A stretch of DNA of 19,918 bases from Roridomyces roridus (lineage: Eukaryota > Basidiomycota > Agaricomycetes > Agaricales > Mycenaceae). Each line of letters opens with the position of its first letter. The stretch's first letter is position 1. Below are positions 9,054 through 18,578 of the stretch, piece by piece. The DNA lies in the NCBI GenBank assembly GCA_029378245.1, contig JARKIF010000418.1:1-19918 (forward strand), given 5' to 3'. Position numbers and translations under genes: made by a program. Below the pieces are notes generated by a model. That model was not told the origin of the DNA. It made no database searches and saw nothing but the letters and a program-made list of their open reading frames with translations.

Positions 9054-10080
9054 TCAAGCGGAAGCGTAGACACCATCCCACTCGACCTGGAACTCCTCCT
9101 GCGGCGCAGGGACATAGGGATGTGACGGGCCCATCGTCCACGGGAGGCGCTCGTACATGTATTGGGGCTCGGGTTCCAGTTCCGAGAGCGAGGAGGAGGG
9201 AGGGGAAGGCCACCAGCTTGCATACGAGGCATCGACGAGCTCGGGCGTGAAGACTGCCTGCTCGGCGGCGGGGTGGAGCGTCGCCGGGGCATCAACGTCG
9301 GGCGTCGGGGTCGGGGATCGCGGTGGAATGCAAATGAGGTCCTCGAGCCAAGACTCGCAAGAGGAAGTGGCGGAGGAGGAGGAGAAGGACGGGGGGAAGT
9401 AATCCGCGAAAGCATCGAGCGGGAGGTTATCCACGTCGATACCCATGTCCATTGACAAATGGTGGAGATGGAGACTCGAACGCTTCCAAGTCGGTGGAAG
9501 GGAATGACGCAGGGCTAAGGACGCTAGGCGACCTCGACTTGCGGCGCGGGGCGCTGTAGGCCTTGTACTGGTGCATATCGCGCATGTGCTTGTACAAGGT
9601 CGACGGATCGGCGGTCCTGAACTGACCACACGGGCAGACGTGCGGTTTCTCGCCAGTGCTACAAGAGATCTGTCAGCCTGGCAGAGGGGGCATGGAAGGG
9701 AAGAGGACGCACTGCCTCGCATTTATATGCGTCTCGAAATTCGACTTCTGCAACGTCTTGAAGCGGCAGCGCGGAACTTCGCATTTGAACATCCTTTAAA
9801 CGCGTTCAGTCATCAAGAGCCACGAGAAGAGTGGTAGCAACTCACTTGAGGTTCTTCTCCTCAGGCGAGAGGTGGGTATTCATGTGCCGCTTCAGGTCGA
9901 ACGGACGAGTATAGCTCCAGGGACAACCGACGGAGGAGCATTGAAACTCGCGCGGCGGGTACGGAGGGCGCTTGCCACTCTGAAAGGAATGAATCAGCGT
10001 CATTTCCGAGATGGGATATAAAGACTTACGACAGGCGCTTTACGCGGGCGGAGGGTAGAGGTGGTAGCCACTCGAGGCAT
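9054..10080 (-). CDS. C2H2 zinc-finger transcription factor, four exons
   Basis: Nuclear DNA-binding regulator. Exons are 10080-10030, 9979-9846, 9793-9713 and 9658-9054, with introns of 50, 52 and 54 nt, all GT..AG and all keeping frame. After a basic start (MPRVATTSTLRPRKAPV) come three fingers. Finger 1 is CSSVGC..HMNTH (Cx4C, x12, Hx3H). Finger 2 is CEVPRC..HINARH (Cx4C, x12, Hx4H), followed by the classic linker TGEKPHV. Finger 3 is CPCGQFRTADPSTLYKHMRDMH, with an unusual Cx1C pair. The C-terminal half is disordered and acidic with Trp and Pro (IDVDNLPLDAFADYF, CESWLEDLICIPP, SYASWWPSPP, EEFQVEWDGVYASA), a likely activation region. A single frame change near 9455-9460 is needed between the finger exon and this half. 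Targets are unknown. Confidence 0.85.
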
Positions 10081-11499
10081 GACGATGATATCGGTATATC
10101 GGAGGGGGCGGGAGGAGCTGAGCGTTGCTTTGGGGAGCGGGGGGCTTCCAAGCGTGTCTCCCATCGCCCCAATCCACCCCCGCTTTATAGCAGAAAAAAA
10201 AATAGGCGAGGGCTGATGGATTGGTTGGGAGATACCATAGTGAAGTCAGTTGGCGATTTGGCGAGTGGCGGCCCATGCGCGCTAAGCGGATTGGATTGGT
10301 GGGAAAGAGCCGTGTATGGAAGGTGTTGAGGGTGTCTCCATGTGGTCGAGTGGCTCAGGGAACAACAAAGAGGTTGCCCGGGAACAGTGGGTGAACCGGT
10401 GATGGCAGATGTCATATCAGTGCGCGTGTTTTTTCGAGGCTGTGTCAGCGGAGGGCGGCGAGGGGACAATGGGACGACGAGGGTCGGCTGCGAGAGTTTG
10501 AGACGCGGTACAGTTGAGTAGAGTTGCGAGGCGCTCACGTGGAAGTCGCCAGCTGAAAAACATCGCTTTAACCGGCTCTTGCTGCGGGAGAACATGGTCG
10601 ATGGAGACTTTTGAATGGCCTTCACAAGTTCCCACAGTGTTCAGGAGCTCGATGGACCCAGGAGAGGCCGCGACGCCAGCGATGGTGAGCGTGGAGGGTA
10701 AGCATCGTCACGCGTGATGATGGGTGACGCTCGTGACATGTAACGCTGTAAATCTTTGCTTTCACCCGCCAGCACTTGATTTGGCCGGCGCCCTACTCGA
10801 TGGACACCTATCGAGAACACTCAACCGAGCTGACCAAGCCAATCGTAGCCAACTCAACCTTCTGCAGCGTCCGAAGGTCTCGATCCGCTTAGTACAAGCT
10901 CGGACTAGGTTCTGTTCCACCAAGTTTCCGCAGTGCCTTCACAGTTCCTTTACGTTCAAATCAGATGATCTTGCTTGAGCTTCCTCGCCGATTCTGTCCC
11001 TCGGCGTATTTACTCCACCCATCCAGACGCTGGTACCCCCTCGACAGCTCTCTTGATCCCTGTCCTACATTGCGGCTTTCCGGTCGCTGATTGCACGAAA
11101 TCAACAAAGCCAGGACCCTACACCTCTCCCAAATGCTTTCCTGCGTACGATACCCCCTGCCTGAAATGCGTTGGATCGAGAGCCGACAGATTCGCACTCC
11201 TTTCTTTCTCGAAATCTCTTTGCTGCTCCGGAAGCATTGTACACAAGTACTAGTACCGTTTTTCCACCTCGGTTCAGCTCGTATCTATGCATCCGCCTAA
11301 CGGTTATAGCACGCCCGGAGCCTCGTACAGCCCGTTTGATTTACTCCCGCAACTGAGCGCCAATCTCTAGGGAGATGAACAGTCCATCACCACTAAATTG
11401 CAGGTGGTTGGCGTCTCACCAAAATTGGATGATTGCACGGCCTTGCCTCCACTTATTCACTCGCTATAGCCACCACCCCACATCTTCTCCCAGAGCAAG
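10081..11499. other. Long intergenic region between divergent genes, no gene recognised
   Basis: It holds the upstream region of the C2H2 gene (leftwards) and of membrane protein A (rightwards). Open frames here are proline-, serine- or arginine-rich and lack splice-consistent extension or a known domain. A signal-peptide exon for protein A would be expected near the right end but could not be identified. Confidence 0.45.
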
Positions 11500-12753
11500 A
11501 TGCCTTCCGACCGCACCACCGCTTCTTCACCGTGCGTCCAGAAGTGCGCTGGTGCGAGCAACGATTTTGAGGTCACGAACTGCAACCCTTCGTACGTTCC
11601 TACGCTGGCTGAGCTGGCGCTACTTGATTAATTCGTCGATACAGGGATGGCGCCTGTCTGTGCCTCAGCGAGAGATTCGTCGTGGCCGTCGTGGACTGTG
11701 TGTCTTCAGCTTGTCCGAACGACCTCCCCAACGCACAGATGTTCCTTGGTGCGCAGTGCGCCATAGCCACTCGTGGGTCGCTCCCTTGCTAATTGCCCGG
11801 CCTCCGAGTCTGATGTGACTAGATTCTCTCCTCGATCCAAGACAAGATGCTGGAGGTGTGTAATGAAGTCTGCAATTCCCAATGTTGTTCTTATCCGCGG
11901 TCGATAGCATCCACAGTCCCTGAAGACCCCTCGACTGCGAGCATGGTCTTTTCCAATCCAATCCCCACTCCGCCTGACATCACATCCTCGTTATCAATAA
12001 TCTCCGACTTCAGGTGCGCAATACAACATAAGAATTCTGATGTTTCTACTCACGTGCAATAGGCCCCTCGTCTGCATCCAGGACGTCCATCTCTATCCCC
12101 AGCGCTTTCTCCAGTGCCAAGCCCGGCGAAACCTCAGCCGCACCACACTCAACGGCGACGGCAGCCATCGCAGGCGGCGTCGTCGGCGGGCTAGTTGCTC
12201 TTGCACTCATCGCACTGACCCTATGGTGTATGCGCGGGCGCTTCCGGCTCCGTGTCGAACGTGTACCTCCAGCAACCTCTCCTTCCCCAGTTCCAGCTGG
12301 CACTCCCCCTGTTGCTGAGAGGATGGAGCAGACACACCAGGGCTCGACGCTTACTCTCGACCGGCCCATCCCGCAGGCGGTGGTGGCGTCGCAGGTTGCA
12401 ATGTGGGAAAAGTCGGGCTTGGATCCACCTCGTCGCTTCCTTTGTCTTCAGCTACAGGCCTGTCCCCGCGTTCCTGACAAAGAACCACACATCGACGTTG
12501 GGTCGTTGATGTGGAATAACACCCAACATAGGCCCAGCACGTCTTTCTCCGCGAGTGCCAGTGGGAGTGGCACGGGCGCTGGTACCAGCGTCCCGACAAG
12601 CACCAGTGCCGACGGCAGGGTTCGAGCGGGTCGCGTCCTTCGCGCCCGGATCCTGCAACTGAGATGCAGCTCCGCGTTATGGCGGAACGCGTGGCGCCAG
12701 CTCGAGCGGCTATTAGTACGCGTGCTGATTTGCCGCCGAATTATACCCAGTAG
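11500..12753 (+). CDS. Membrane protein A: CFEM ectodomain, single-pass, PPxY tail
   Basis: The ectodomain has exactly eight cysteines in CFEM order: PCVQKC, x11, C-NPSDGA-CLC, x11, C-VSSA-C, x14, C (11528-11760), with the conserved Asp in PSDGAC. CFEM proteins act at the fungal surface, some in haem or iron capture and some in adhesion or signalling. Introns: 11592-11644, probably 11773-11822, and 12014-12062. A Ser/Pro stalk (SRTSISIPSAFSSAKPGE) leads to the membrane helix AGGVVGGLVALALIALTLWC (about 12161-12232) and the juxtamembrane block RGRFRLRVERV. The central block is PQAVVASQVAMWEKSG. The tail reads EMQLRVMAERVA, then, with two frame changes, QLERLL and ADLPPNYTQ. The signal peptide was not found; the start given is only the first ATG of the CFEM exon. 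Linkage of the CFEM exons to the membrane exon is inferred. Confidence 0.65.
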
Positions 12754-13418
12754 TAGGCTCGGGGTTGGTTTGCAATGGAATATTCGGTCCAGGCCATTCC
12801 TGTGGACGATACAATAAGGATGCGAGAATCCATAAACTTTCCCACTCAACTTCCATTGATGGTAAATGCAGCTCCAAACTCGAGTTGAGAGGTCCAAGGC
12901 ACTTTTCGTCAGATGAGAAGACTTCTGCGCCTGGCTGAAGCCTCATTGTGACAGGGGAACTTGCGTTCCAGTTGGCCGCGGAGCCGAGTTCGATCCGAGT
13001 CAATGATGTCAGCGCATCAGCTGTCAATCATTTTCACTCTTGCTTCCTGCCCATCATCTTGCCTCATTCACATGGCTCAGTCGACCCTCTCTCATCTTCT
13101 CAAGTCCCTCGTGGATGACTGTCATTGACTTGGTCCACATATCTTTAGCGGACCTGCCAGCGGGTCGTGATCCCATTTCCCCGACTCTGCGCCATTGCCG
13201 CCCCGGCCTCGGTGCGTTCTTTTCGTAACAGCCAATTGAATCTTGCACGTTCCAATAGCATGTGATGAACTCTAGCCATAGAACTCCAATCTTAAATATT
13301 GAATACCGAGGCCGCAAGGGGCGATTGAAAGCCATGCGCTGGCGAGGAGGCGGCTCTTTTTGACGGGGAATTTAAACGGTATATTTCGCCTCGTCTTTGT
13401 TTACTCTGGCATACCAGA
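12754..13418. other. Intergenic region upstream of the phosphatase gene
   Basis: No gene is seen. TTTAAACGGTATATTTC at about 13372-13388 is an A/T-rich element some 30-45 bp before the phosphatase ATG and could serve as its core promoter. Confidence 0.35.
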
Positions 13419-15139
13419 ATGTTCCTCCTCTCGTCCTCCTCGCAGCAGGCTGCGTACGCCACGCCTCGGCCGCAGCTGCCCAACATTTCGCGCCGCCGTC
13501 TGCAGGCCCGCTCGTCCAGACGGCCCACTACACCTCCTTTTCGAACACCACCCTCCATGACACCGAGGTTGTCAAAGGGAAGGCGTTCGACCGCATTATC
13601 CAGGTCTGGTTGGAGAATACGGATTTCGAGGTACGTGTCGATGTAGATTTGTTTGCAAGACTAAACGAGTACAGACGGCAGCATCGACTCCCCTCTTCGA
13701 GGAACTTGCAAAGGAGGGTATTCTGTTCACCAAATTCAACGCCCTCACTCACACCTCGGAGCCCAACTGTGCGTCGTCCTCTTCTCCCCGAATTTCCTCT
13801 GCTGATTATGTTATGGCTGCAGACGTTGGTGCTATCGGAGGTGACTTTTTCGGGATGCATGATGATAATATGTACCATGGTATGTCTTTCCGATTCGTGC
13901 TGACCTTTCCGCTGACGGGGTTCAAGTCCCTGCTAATATCACGACGATCGTCGACCTACTCGAAGAGCGGGGTGTTTCTTGGGTTACATACCAAGAGAAC
14001 CTCCGTCTGGACGCATTTTACGGTTATACGTACGTTCTCTCCATCCTTCCCTCTGACTTACAGAAGACCAATCCTCTTGCAACGCAGATTCACCTCCCCG
14101 GACTACGCCACCCCCTCTGATGGGTCGTACACGTACTACTGGCGCAAACACAACGGGCTCACGATCTTCGATGCGATCGCCCAGGACCCAAAGCGCGCCG
14201 CACGCATCAGGACGTTCAACGATTTTGCAAACGACGTGGTGAACGGGACGATTCCGCAGTGGATTTTCGTTACGCCGAATATCGTGCGTTTCTTCTGCTA
14301 CTGTGTTTCTCAAATCACAATCGTATGCCAGGGTAAACGATGCGCATGATACGACGATCGACTTTGCAGCGCAGTGGATGCAATACTGGCTTGTCCCAAT
14401 GCTCTCTGATAGTCGTGTCAACGGAGAGAATACCCTCATTCTGCTCACGTTCGACGAAAACGAGTCGACTACGAGCAGAATACGGTGTTCACGCTGGCAC
14501 TCGGTGCGTATTCCACTCCTCCTCCTCTTCTGCACTGAATGAGGCGTTGATGAATTTCCCAGGCAACGCAGTGCCCAGCCATCTCAAGGGAACGAAGGAC
14601 GATACACTGTACACGCATTACTCGACCCTCAGCACGGTCGAGGCGAATTGGGAGCTCATGAGTCTCGGGCGCCAGGATACCAATCCGTATGTCGCTCCTT
14701 ACCTTCTGCCAAATACAAGTACTGATGGCTGAATGAACGCCAACAGGATCGTGAGCAACGTGTTCTCCTTCATCGCGGACAAGACGGGGTACAAGAACTG
14801 CACGTCCCGGCGAACGACGGTACCCATGTTCAATCTCTCTGGCGTCGTGCCCGGACCCCTCAGTGCGTCTCCGTTGCATCCGCCCGCGATCATAAACTCA
14901 ATATTCTTCAACGCAGCATCATCCCGCTACGTCCCCTTTACAGCACCCAACGTAACCGCCCTCGGCGCAGGCGGGCGCGGAGTGCTCCTCCGTCCGGGCT
15001 TGGATCTGAATCTTACGCCAGAGAGGATGCCCGCGCCGGTGATCTCGGGAGGATGAATTTGACTACGCCGTGGCAGATGAGTCCTGAGACGACGAGTGTA
15101 GGGGGGATTGTGGGATGTGCTGGGGCGGAGTGTCCGTGA
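13419..15139 (+). CDS. Secreted acid phosphatase-like phosphoesterase (PhoA type)
   Basis: It resembles fungal PhoA acid phosphatases of the phosphoesterase family (PF04185), which release phosphate outside the cell. The start is ATG 13419 (CCAGAATG). One base missing near 13430 separates it from the hydrophobic signal segment LVLLAAGCVRHASA. Family motifs in order: FDRIIQVWLENTDF, LFEELAKEGILFTKFNAL, SEPNYVGAIGGDFFGMHDDN, VSWVTYQENL, IFVTPNI with VNDAHDTTI, LILLTFDENES, NWELMSLGR and NVFSFIADKTGYKN. Introns at 13631-13674, 13769-13822, 13880-13926, 14030-14087, 14284-14331, 14504-14562, 14687-14746 and probably 14863-14916. Frame changes fall at the signal peptide, the 14284 splice border, about 14470 (between DENES and YEQNTVFTLALG) and about 15055, after which LTTPWQMSPETTSVGGIVG leads to the stop. 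The metal-binding Asn, His, Asp and Glu motifs appear intact. The gene sits between membrane proteins A and B. Confidence 0.85.
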
Positions 15140-15247
15140 GGTGTGTGTGTTTACCTCCGTGCTGCCTTATGGGCGATTTATCTGATTTCTCCCGCGCAGA
15201 TTGTTGTAGAACTGAACTAATACATATGCATAAACGAGAGTCCAATA

Positions 15248-16222
15248 TCAAGATGGTGTATAACCCGCGGCAAATCCGCTTGATGCGTACTCAACGCCGC
15301 CTCTAGCATCGCAACTCGCTCGACGACGGCCTGCAGTTGAGCTTGCGCCTCTGCGAGAGAGTTTGAGGGCGGCTCGTCAATGCTTGGCGCAGTGTCCGTC
15401 CCGTGTGCCGGTGCAGAAGCCTGCGAAATGAGCGAAGCCGAAGAGGTGCCCTGACTGCCACCAGCCTTCTCCAACATCGGTTCTTGTAAAGCTACAGCCC
15501 GGTAACCCAGGTCGGTTGGGCTCCAAGCGGATCTCGCGTTCTGCTGTGATGAACGGGATTTCTGCCGTTGTGTGTGAGAAGGCAAGACTAGACGGGCGAG
15601 GGCCGCCGGCGTCTACACCGCAAGAGCAGAGGTACGAGGCCTAAGAAGAGGACGGTGATTCCTCCCACTACGCCGCCTACGATTGGAGCGATGGGGGGTT
15701 TATGTCGGGGAGAGGTCGCGATTGTGGTCGGGTCTGGAGTCGTGGACGAGGTGTTGGAAGGAGACGGTGACGGAGTGGGGTTGTTGAAGGTACGTTAGAG
15801 CCAGAAATTGGATGACTCGAGCTAAGACTAGTGTGCGACACCGTCCCAGCCGGCACCGTACTACTGGGTGACGCCTGGACGATGCACCCAATGCCTTTTC
15901 CCAGCCACCACCTTGAACACATGCGACGACCCAACGACGCCATTGCCATCCTCGACGTGGAAAACGAGCGAATCGCCCACGGTGCCATTCACACACCCAA
16001 TCTTGCTCCTCACCGGATATGTTGGTGAATGTAGCGATGGCATCGCCGGCTTCGGGTAAGATGCTGAGTATGTAGGGAGTGACTCCGCCGTTCCAGATAA
16101 CGTCGAATGGCTCGCATTGGCGTGCGCTTGTTGGTGTATCGACTACAAGGACGATCTGAGCTCTGGAACGGCGGATTGAGGCTGAGGATTGCTAGGAGGG
16201 CGATTCTGATGTTGCCGTGCAT
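15248..16222 (-). CDS. Membrane protein B: CEPF ectodomain, single-pass, PPxY tail
   Basis: ATG at 16222 begins MHGNIRIALLAILSLNPP, a signal peptide. The ectodomain reads VLVVDTPTSARQCEPFDVIW, NGGVTPYILSILPEAGD, CVNGTVGDSLVFHVEDGNGV and IGCIVQA, with one Cys near each end. This is the pattern of a small beta domain and resembles the Kre9/Knh1-type cell-wall domain, though I cannot prove it. A Ser/Pro/Thr stalk follows (PSPSPSNTSSTTPDPTTIA), then the membrane helix PIVGGVVGGITVLFLGLVPL (about 15618-15692) and a basic RCRRRR stop. In the cytoplasm, the central block is RAVALQEPMLEKAGGS, then AQLQAVVERVAMLEAALSTH and ADLP. One missing base near 15262 hides the ending PGYTPS. Frame changes are needed near 16155, 16010, 15885, 15780, 15595 and 15262. 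No intron is needed. It is convergent with the phosphatase gene, about 110 bp away. Confidence 0.7.
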
Positions 16223-16669
16223 GTTGGAGGGAAGTATTCTCCTGTTCACGGTGAGGGATGGACCGCGACGAGGACGTCGAGCGGTCTGAATGTAGGGTCA
16301 GGAGCGATGACGGTAGTCAAGCAGTGATAAGTGACAGCCCGCCAAGTCGCAACCTTGATGAAAAAACGGGAATCCATCTGGGACTGATGGACTTTGAATT
16401 TTCTTCGCAGCTCCTTGGAATTCATGAGGAGATTTTCGTGGAACTCGGGCAACGGAACTTCTTGCAGCCCACGCCTTCCTCGGTATCGGAATTCCATCTC
16501 CCACACCAAGTATAATCGCCATGAACATTATGTTCAAACCAAACTAATAAGAGTTCAGCATTCCAACCAACATGGATACGAGAAGTTATTGTGAAGCATC
16601 GCCCGAGCCCCGATATCCCACCCATCTCATCTCACTCTCGTCTGACAATTCCAACCACATCGTTTACCA
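16223..16669. other. Upstream region of membrane protein B
   Basis: It lies between B's ATG and the end of gene C. No gene is seen. It carries the element GTAGTCAAGCAGTGATAA about 90 bp upstream of B's ATG, resembling sequences upstream of C and D. Confidence 0.4.
16311..16330 (-). promoter_or_regulatory. Candidate shared upstream element (gene B copy)
   Basis: CGGTAGTCAAGCAGTGATAA resembles CGTAATCAAGCGGTCACG (18138) and GTAGTCAAGCGGTAAC (19757). All lie upstream of same-strand members of one gene family. A role as a binding site is inference. Confidence 0.35.
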
Positions 16670-17967
16670 TTAACCGGGGCTGTAATCTGGCGGTAAATCT
16701 TCACCGGCATCCCTCGCAGTCAAACGCCGCCTCCACCAAGGCAAGCCGTGCGACCACGGCTTGGAGCTGGGTCTCCGCGGCAGGATTGGGGTTCGAGATG
16801 CCGACAGAGGGCATCTCTGGTGCCGGGAGTGCCGGACTCGAAGCATTCGCTCTCTGCAACATCGCGGCCTGCGACTCGATTACCGCTGACGGGGCAGGCT
16901 GACCGAGCGCAAGCTTCGAGGCGGAACGAATCTGGCCCACTGGCGGAATCAGGTACAACGAAGGTTTCAGGATAAGACTCTCGAGTCGGAACCGCCTGCG
17001 GAGACAGCACCACGCCACGAGGAGCAAAGCGACCACGCTGCTGCCGAGTACGCCGCCTATGATCGGCCCCACGGCAGATTTCCGCTTGCTCGCGACCGGG
17101 GAAGGGCTGGTGGTAGAGCTCGGCGGGTGGGAGAGTGAGAAACTCGAAGGGGAGGACATTGGCGAAAGCGAAGAACCCGATGGTGAGGGCGTTGACAAGT
17201 TCGGAGCGAGAATCGAGGGACTTTTGGCATCAGAGAAGAGTGAGAAACTCGAAGGGGAGGACGTTGGCGAAGGCGAAGGCGAAAAAACCGATGATGAGGG
17301 CGTTCGCGAGTCCGGAGCGATGCTCGAGGGACTCGAAGGCAAGGGTGATCGCGAGATTGCATTGGTGGAGGGACTCGAAGGCACGGGTGTTTCGCGAGAC
17401 TGCATGGGAGGTGGGGCTCTGGCTGGCACTGACGAAGATCTGGAAGCAAGAGTTCCCAGTCCCCGGGGCCACGGTGAAAGGATCAGACGCGTTTCCCACA
17501 CCAATGGCGTCCTCGACGGTGAATTGTAGCGAAGTTCCGGCATCAAAGGCAACGATCCATGTGAATGACGTTCAACCACATTGTCGGCGATTGTCACGAG
17601 CTCTCCCAGAGAGTTGGGTGAGCTCGGGGGGTCATCCACCGCAACTGTATATGGTGCGGTTCCGGCTGTCCAAGTTATTTCAAATGGCTCGCACTCGCGG
17701 GCGGGTTGAGCGGCGGTGGGCGCGTTCACCACGATTCCGTCCTCGGCGGCAGCACCGGCAAGTAGGGTGGCGATGAAGAGGATGGCAAGGAAGAAGGAGC
17801 GAACTTTGCCGAAGGCGGCTGTTTGTTATCCGGCTTGTAAGTCAGGGATCATCGAGCGAGGATGAGGAAAACGTACACGCAGAGTATCCACTCGAGCTCA
17901 GCCTCAAGCCAGCCCAGTGTGTATCAAGTATTCGTTTGAATCGGTAGGCAAGCCTATGAACGAGCAT
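16670..17967 (-). CDS. Membrane protein C: CEPF ectodomain, repeat-rich stalk, single-pass, PPxY tail
   Basis: A likely start is ATG 17967 (MLVHRLAYRFKRILDTHWAG). An intron at 17819-17876 joins it in frame to KVRSFFLAILFIATLLAGA, a signal or anchor segment. The ectodomain runs GIVVNAPTAAQPARECEPFE, ITWTAGTAPYTVAVDDPP, then after a frame change SFTWIVAFDAGTSLQFTVED, NASDPFTVAPGTGNSCF. This matches protein B. A long Ser/Pro stalk with internal repeats leads to the helix IIGGVLGSSVVALLLVAWCC (about 16990-17066). CC is a plausible palmitoylation site, and LRRRFRLESL follows. In the cytoplasm: APSAVIESQAAMLQRANASS, then ETQLQAVVARLALVEAAF, and after a last frame change EDLPPDYSPG and stop at 16670-16672. 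Frame changes fall near 17570, 17400 and 16695. Ligand and function are unknown. Confidence 0.7.
17131..17400. repeat. Tandem coding repeats in the stalk of protein C
   Basis: A block of about 105 bp containing GAGTGAGAAACTCGAAGGGG (17134 and 17239) occurs twice. It is followed by a shorter repeat of about 39 bp built on GGGACTCGAAGGCA. On the coding strand they give SSPSSFSL-type Ser/Pro repeats. Repeats of this kind commonly change length and would vary the height of the ectodomain above the wall. Confidence 0.65.
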
Positions 17968-18578
17968 CGACGCATGTGCATGTCTCTGGCGGACATCCCT
18001 GGTAGAGAGTAAGAGATCTTGTTATCAGTGAGAGAGGGCACGTACGAAGGCAGCAGTCCTCGTCTCCAACTTTCCATTTGAATCCGAGGGAACGGCAAGC
18101 TGCGCTGGAGGTTGGTCCCTGGAGCAGCCTCGAGGGTCGTAATCAAGCGGTCACGATAAAGGGGACTCCCGTGTGAAATACCTCCTTTGTACAAGGTACC
18201 TTGAGGCACGAATCTTGTGCTGATGCGCCGCCACTCGCACACTCGCTGCAGATTCCCGTTATACGTCGGAAGGAAGCGATGAAGGTTCACGGGAGCAAAG
18301 AGAAGCACAGAAGCTGAGATTGCGACAATAGCACATCTCAAGCCGCCGGGGAAGCCTATGAGGGCAGTAGAGGGGCGTCCAGCCTGCGAACGAGATTCGG
18401 ATGGAACAGGACTCCCGATGAAGTTGTAATCACGCCAGATGCCAGATCATGATTTGGACGTAAGTGTGATCCGCATAGCGTCAGTTGAGGTCGTTATCCT
18501 TACAACGAGATGCCAAGTAAGTAAAGTTCGTTCTATTGCCAAAAAAACACTGTTGGCCGTCAAAAGTCCAAAGAGATG
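17968..18578. other. Region upstream of gene C, partly duplicated upstream of gene D
   Basis: An open frame of 145 codons (18341-17904, minus) starts with a hydrophobic stretch. The matching segment upstream of gene D conserves the DNA but not the frame, so I read this as a duplicated 5' region and not as a gene. Shared pieces include GCAGCCTCGAGGGTCGTA (18124) and ATCAAGCGGT. Confidence 0.4.
18138..18159 (-). promoter_or_regulatory. Candidate shared upstream element (gene C copy)
   Basis: CGTAATCAAGCGGTCACG, followed by ATAA, lies about 170 bp upstream of C's likely ATG, inside the segment duplicated upstream of gene D. Confidence 0.35.

Noticed and set aside
10185..10625. Minus-strand Ser/Pro-rich open frame upstream of the C2H2 gene
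   Set aside because: It ends in a run from a poly-A tract, has no splice signals or domain, and looks like a promoter or leader region read by chance.
17904..18341. Open frame beginning with a hydrophobic segment, possible small secreted protein
   Set aside because: The related segment upstream of gene D conserves nucleotides but not this frame. It also overlaps the probable first exon of gene C in another frame.
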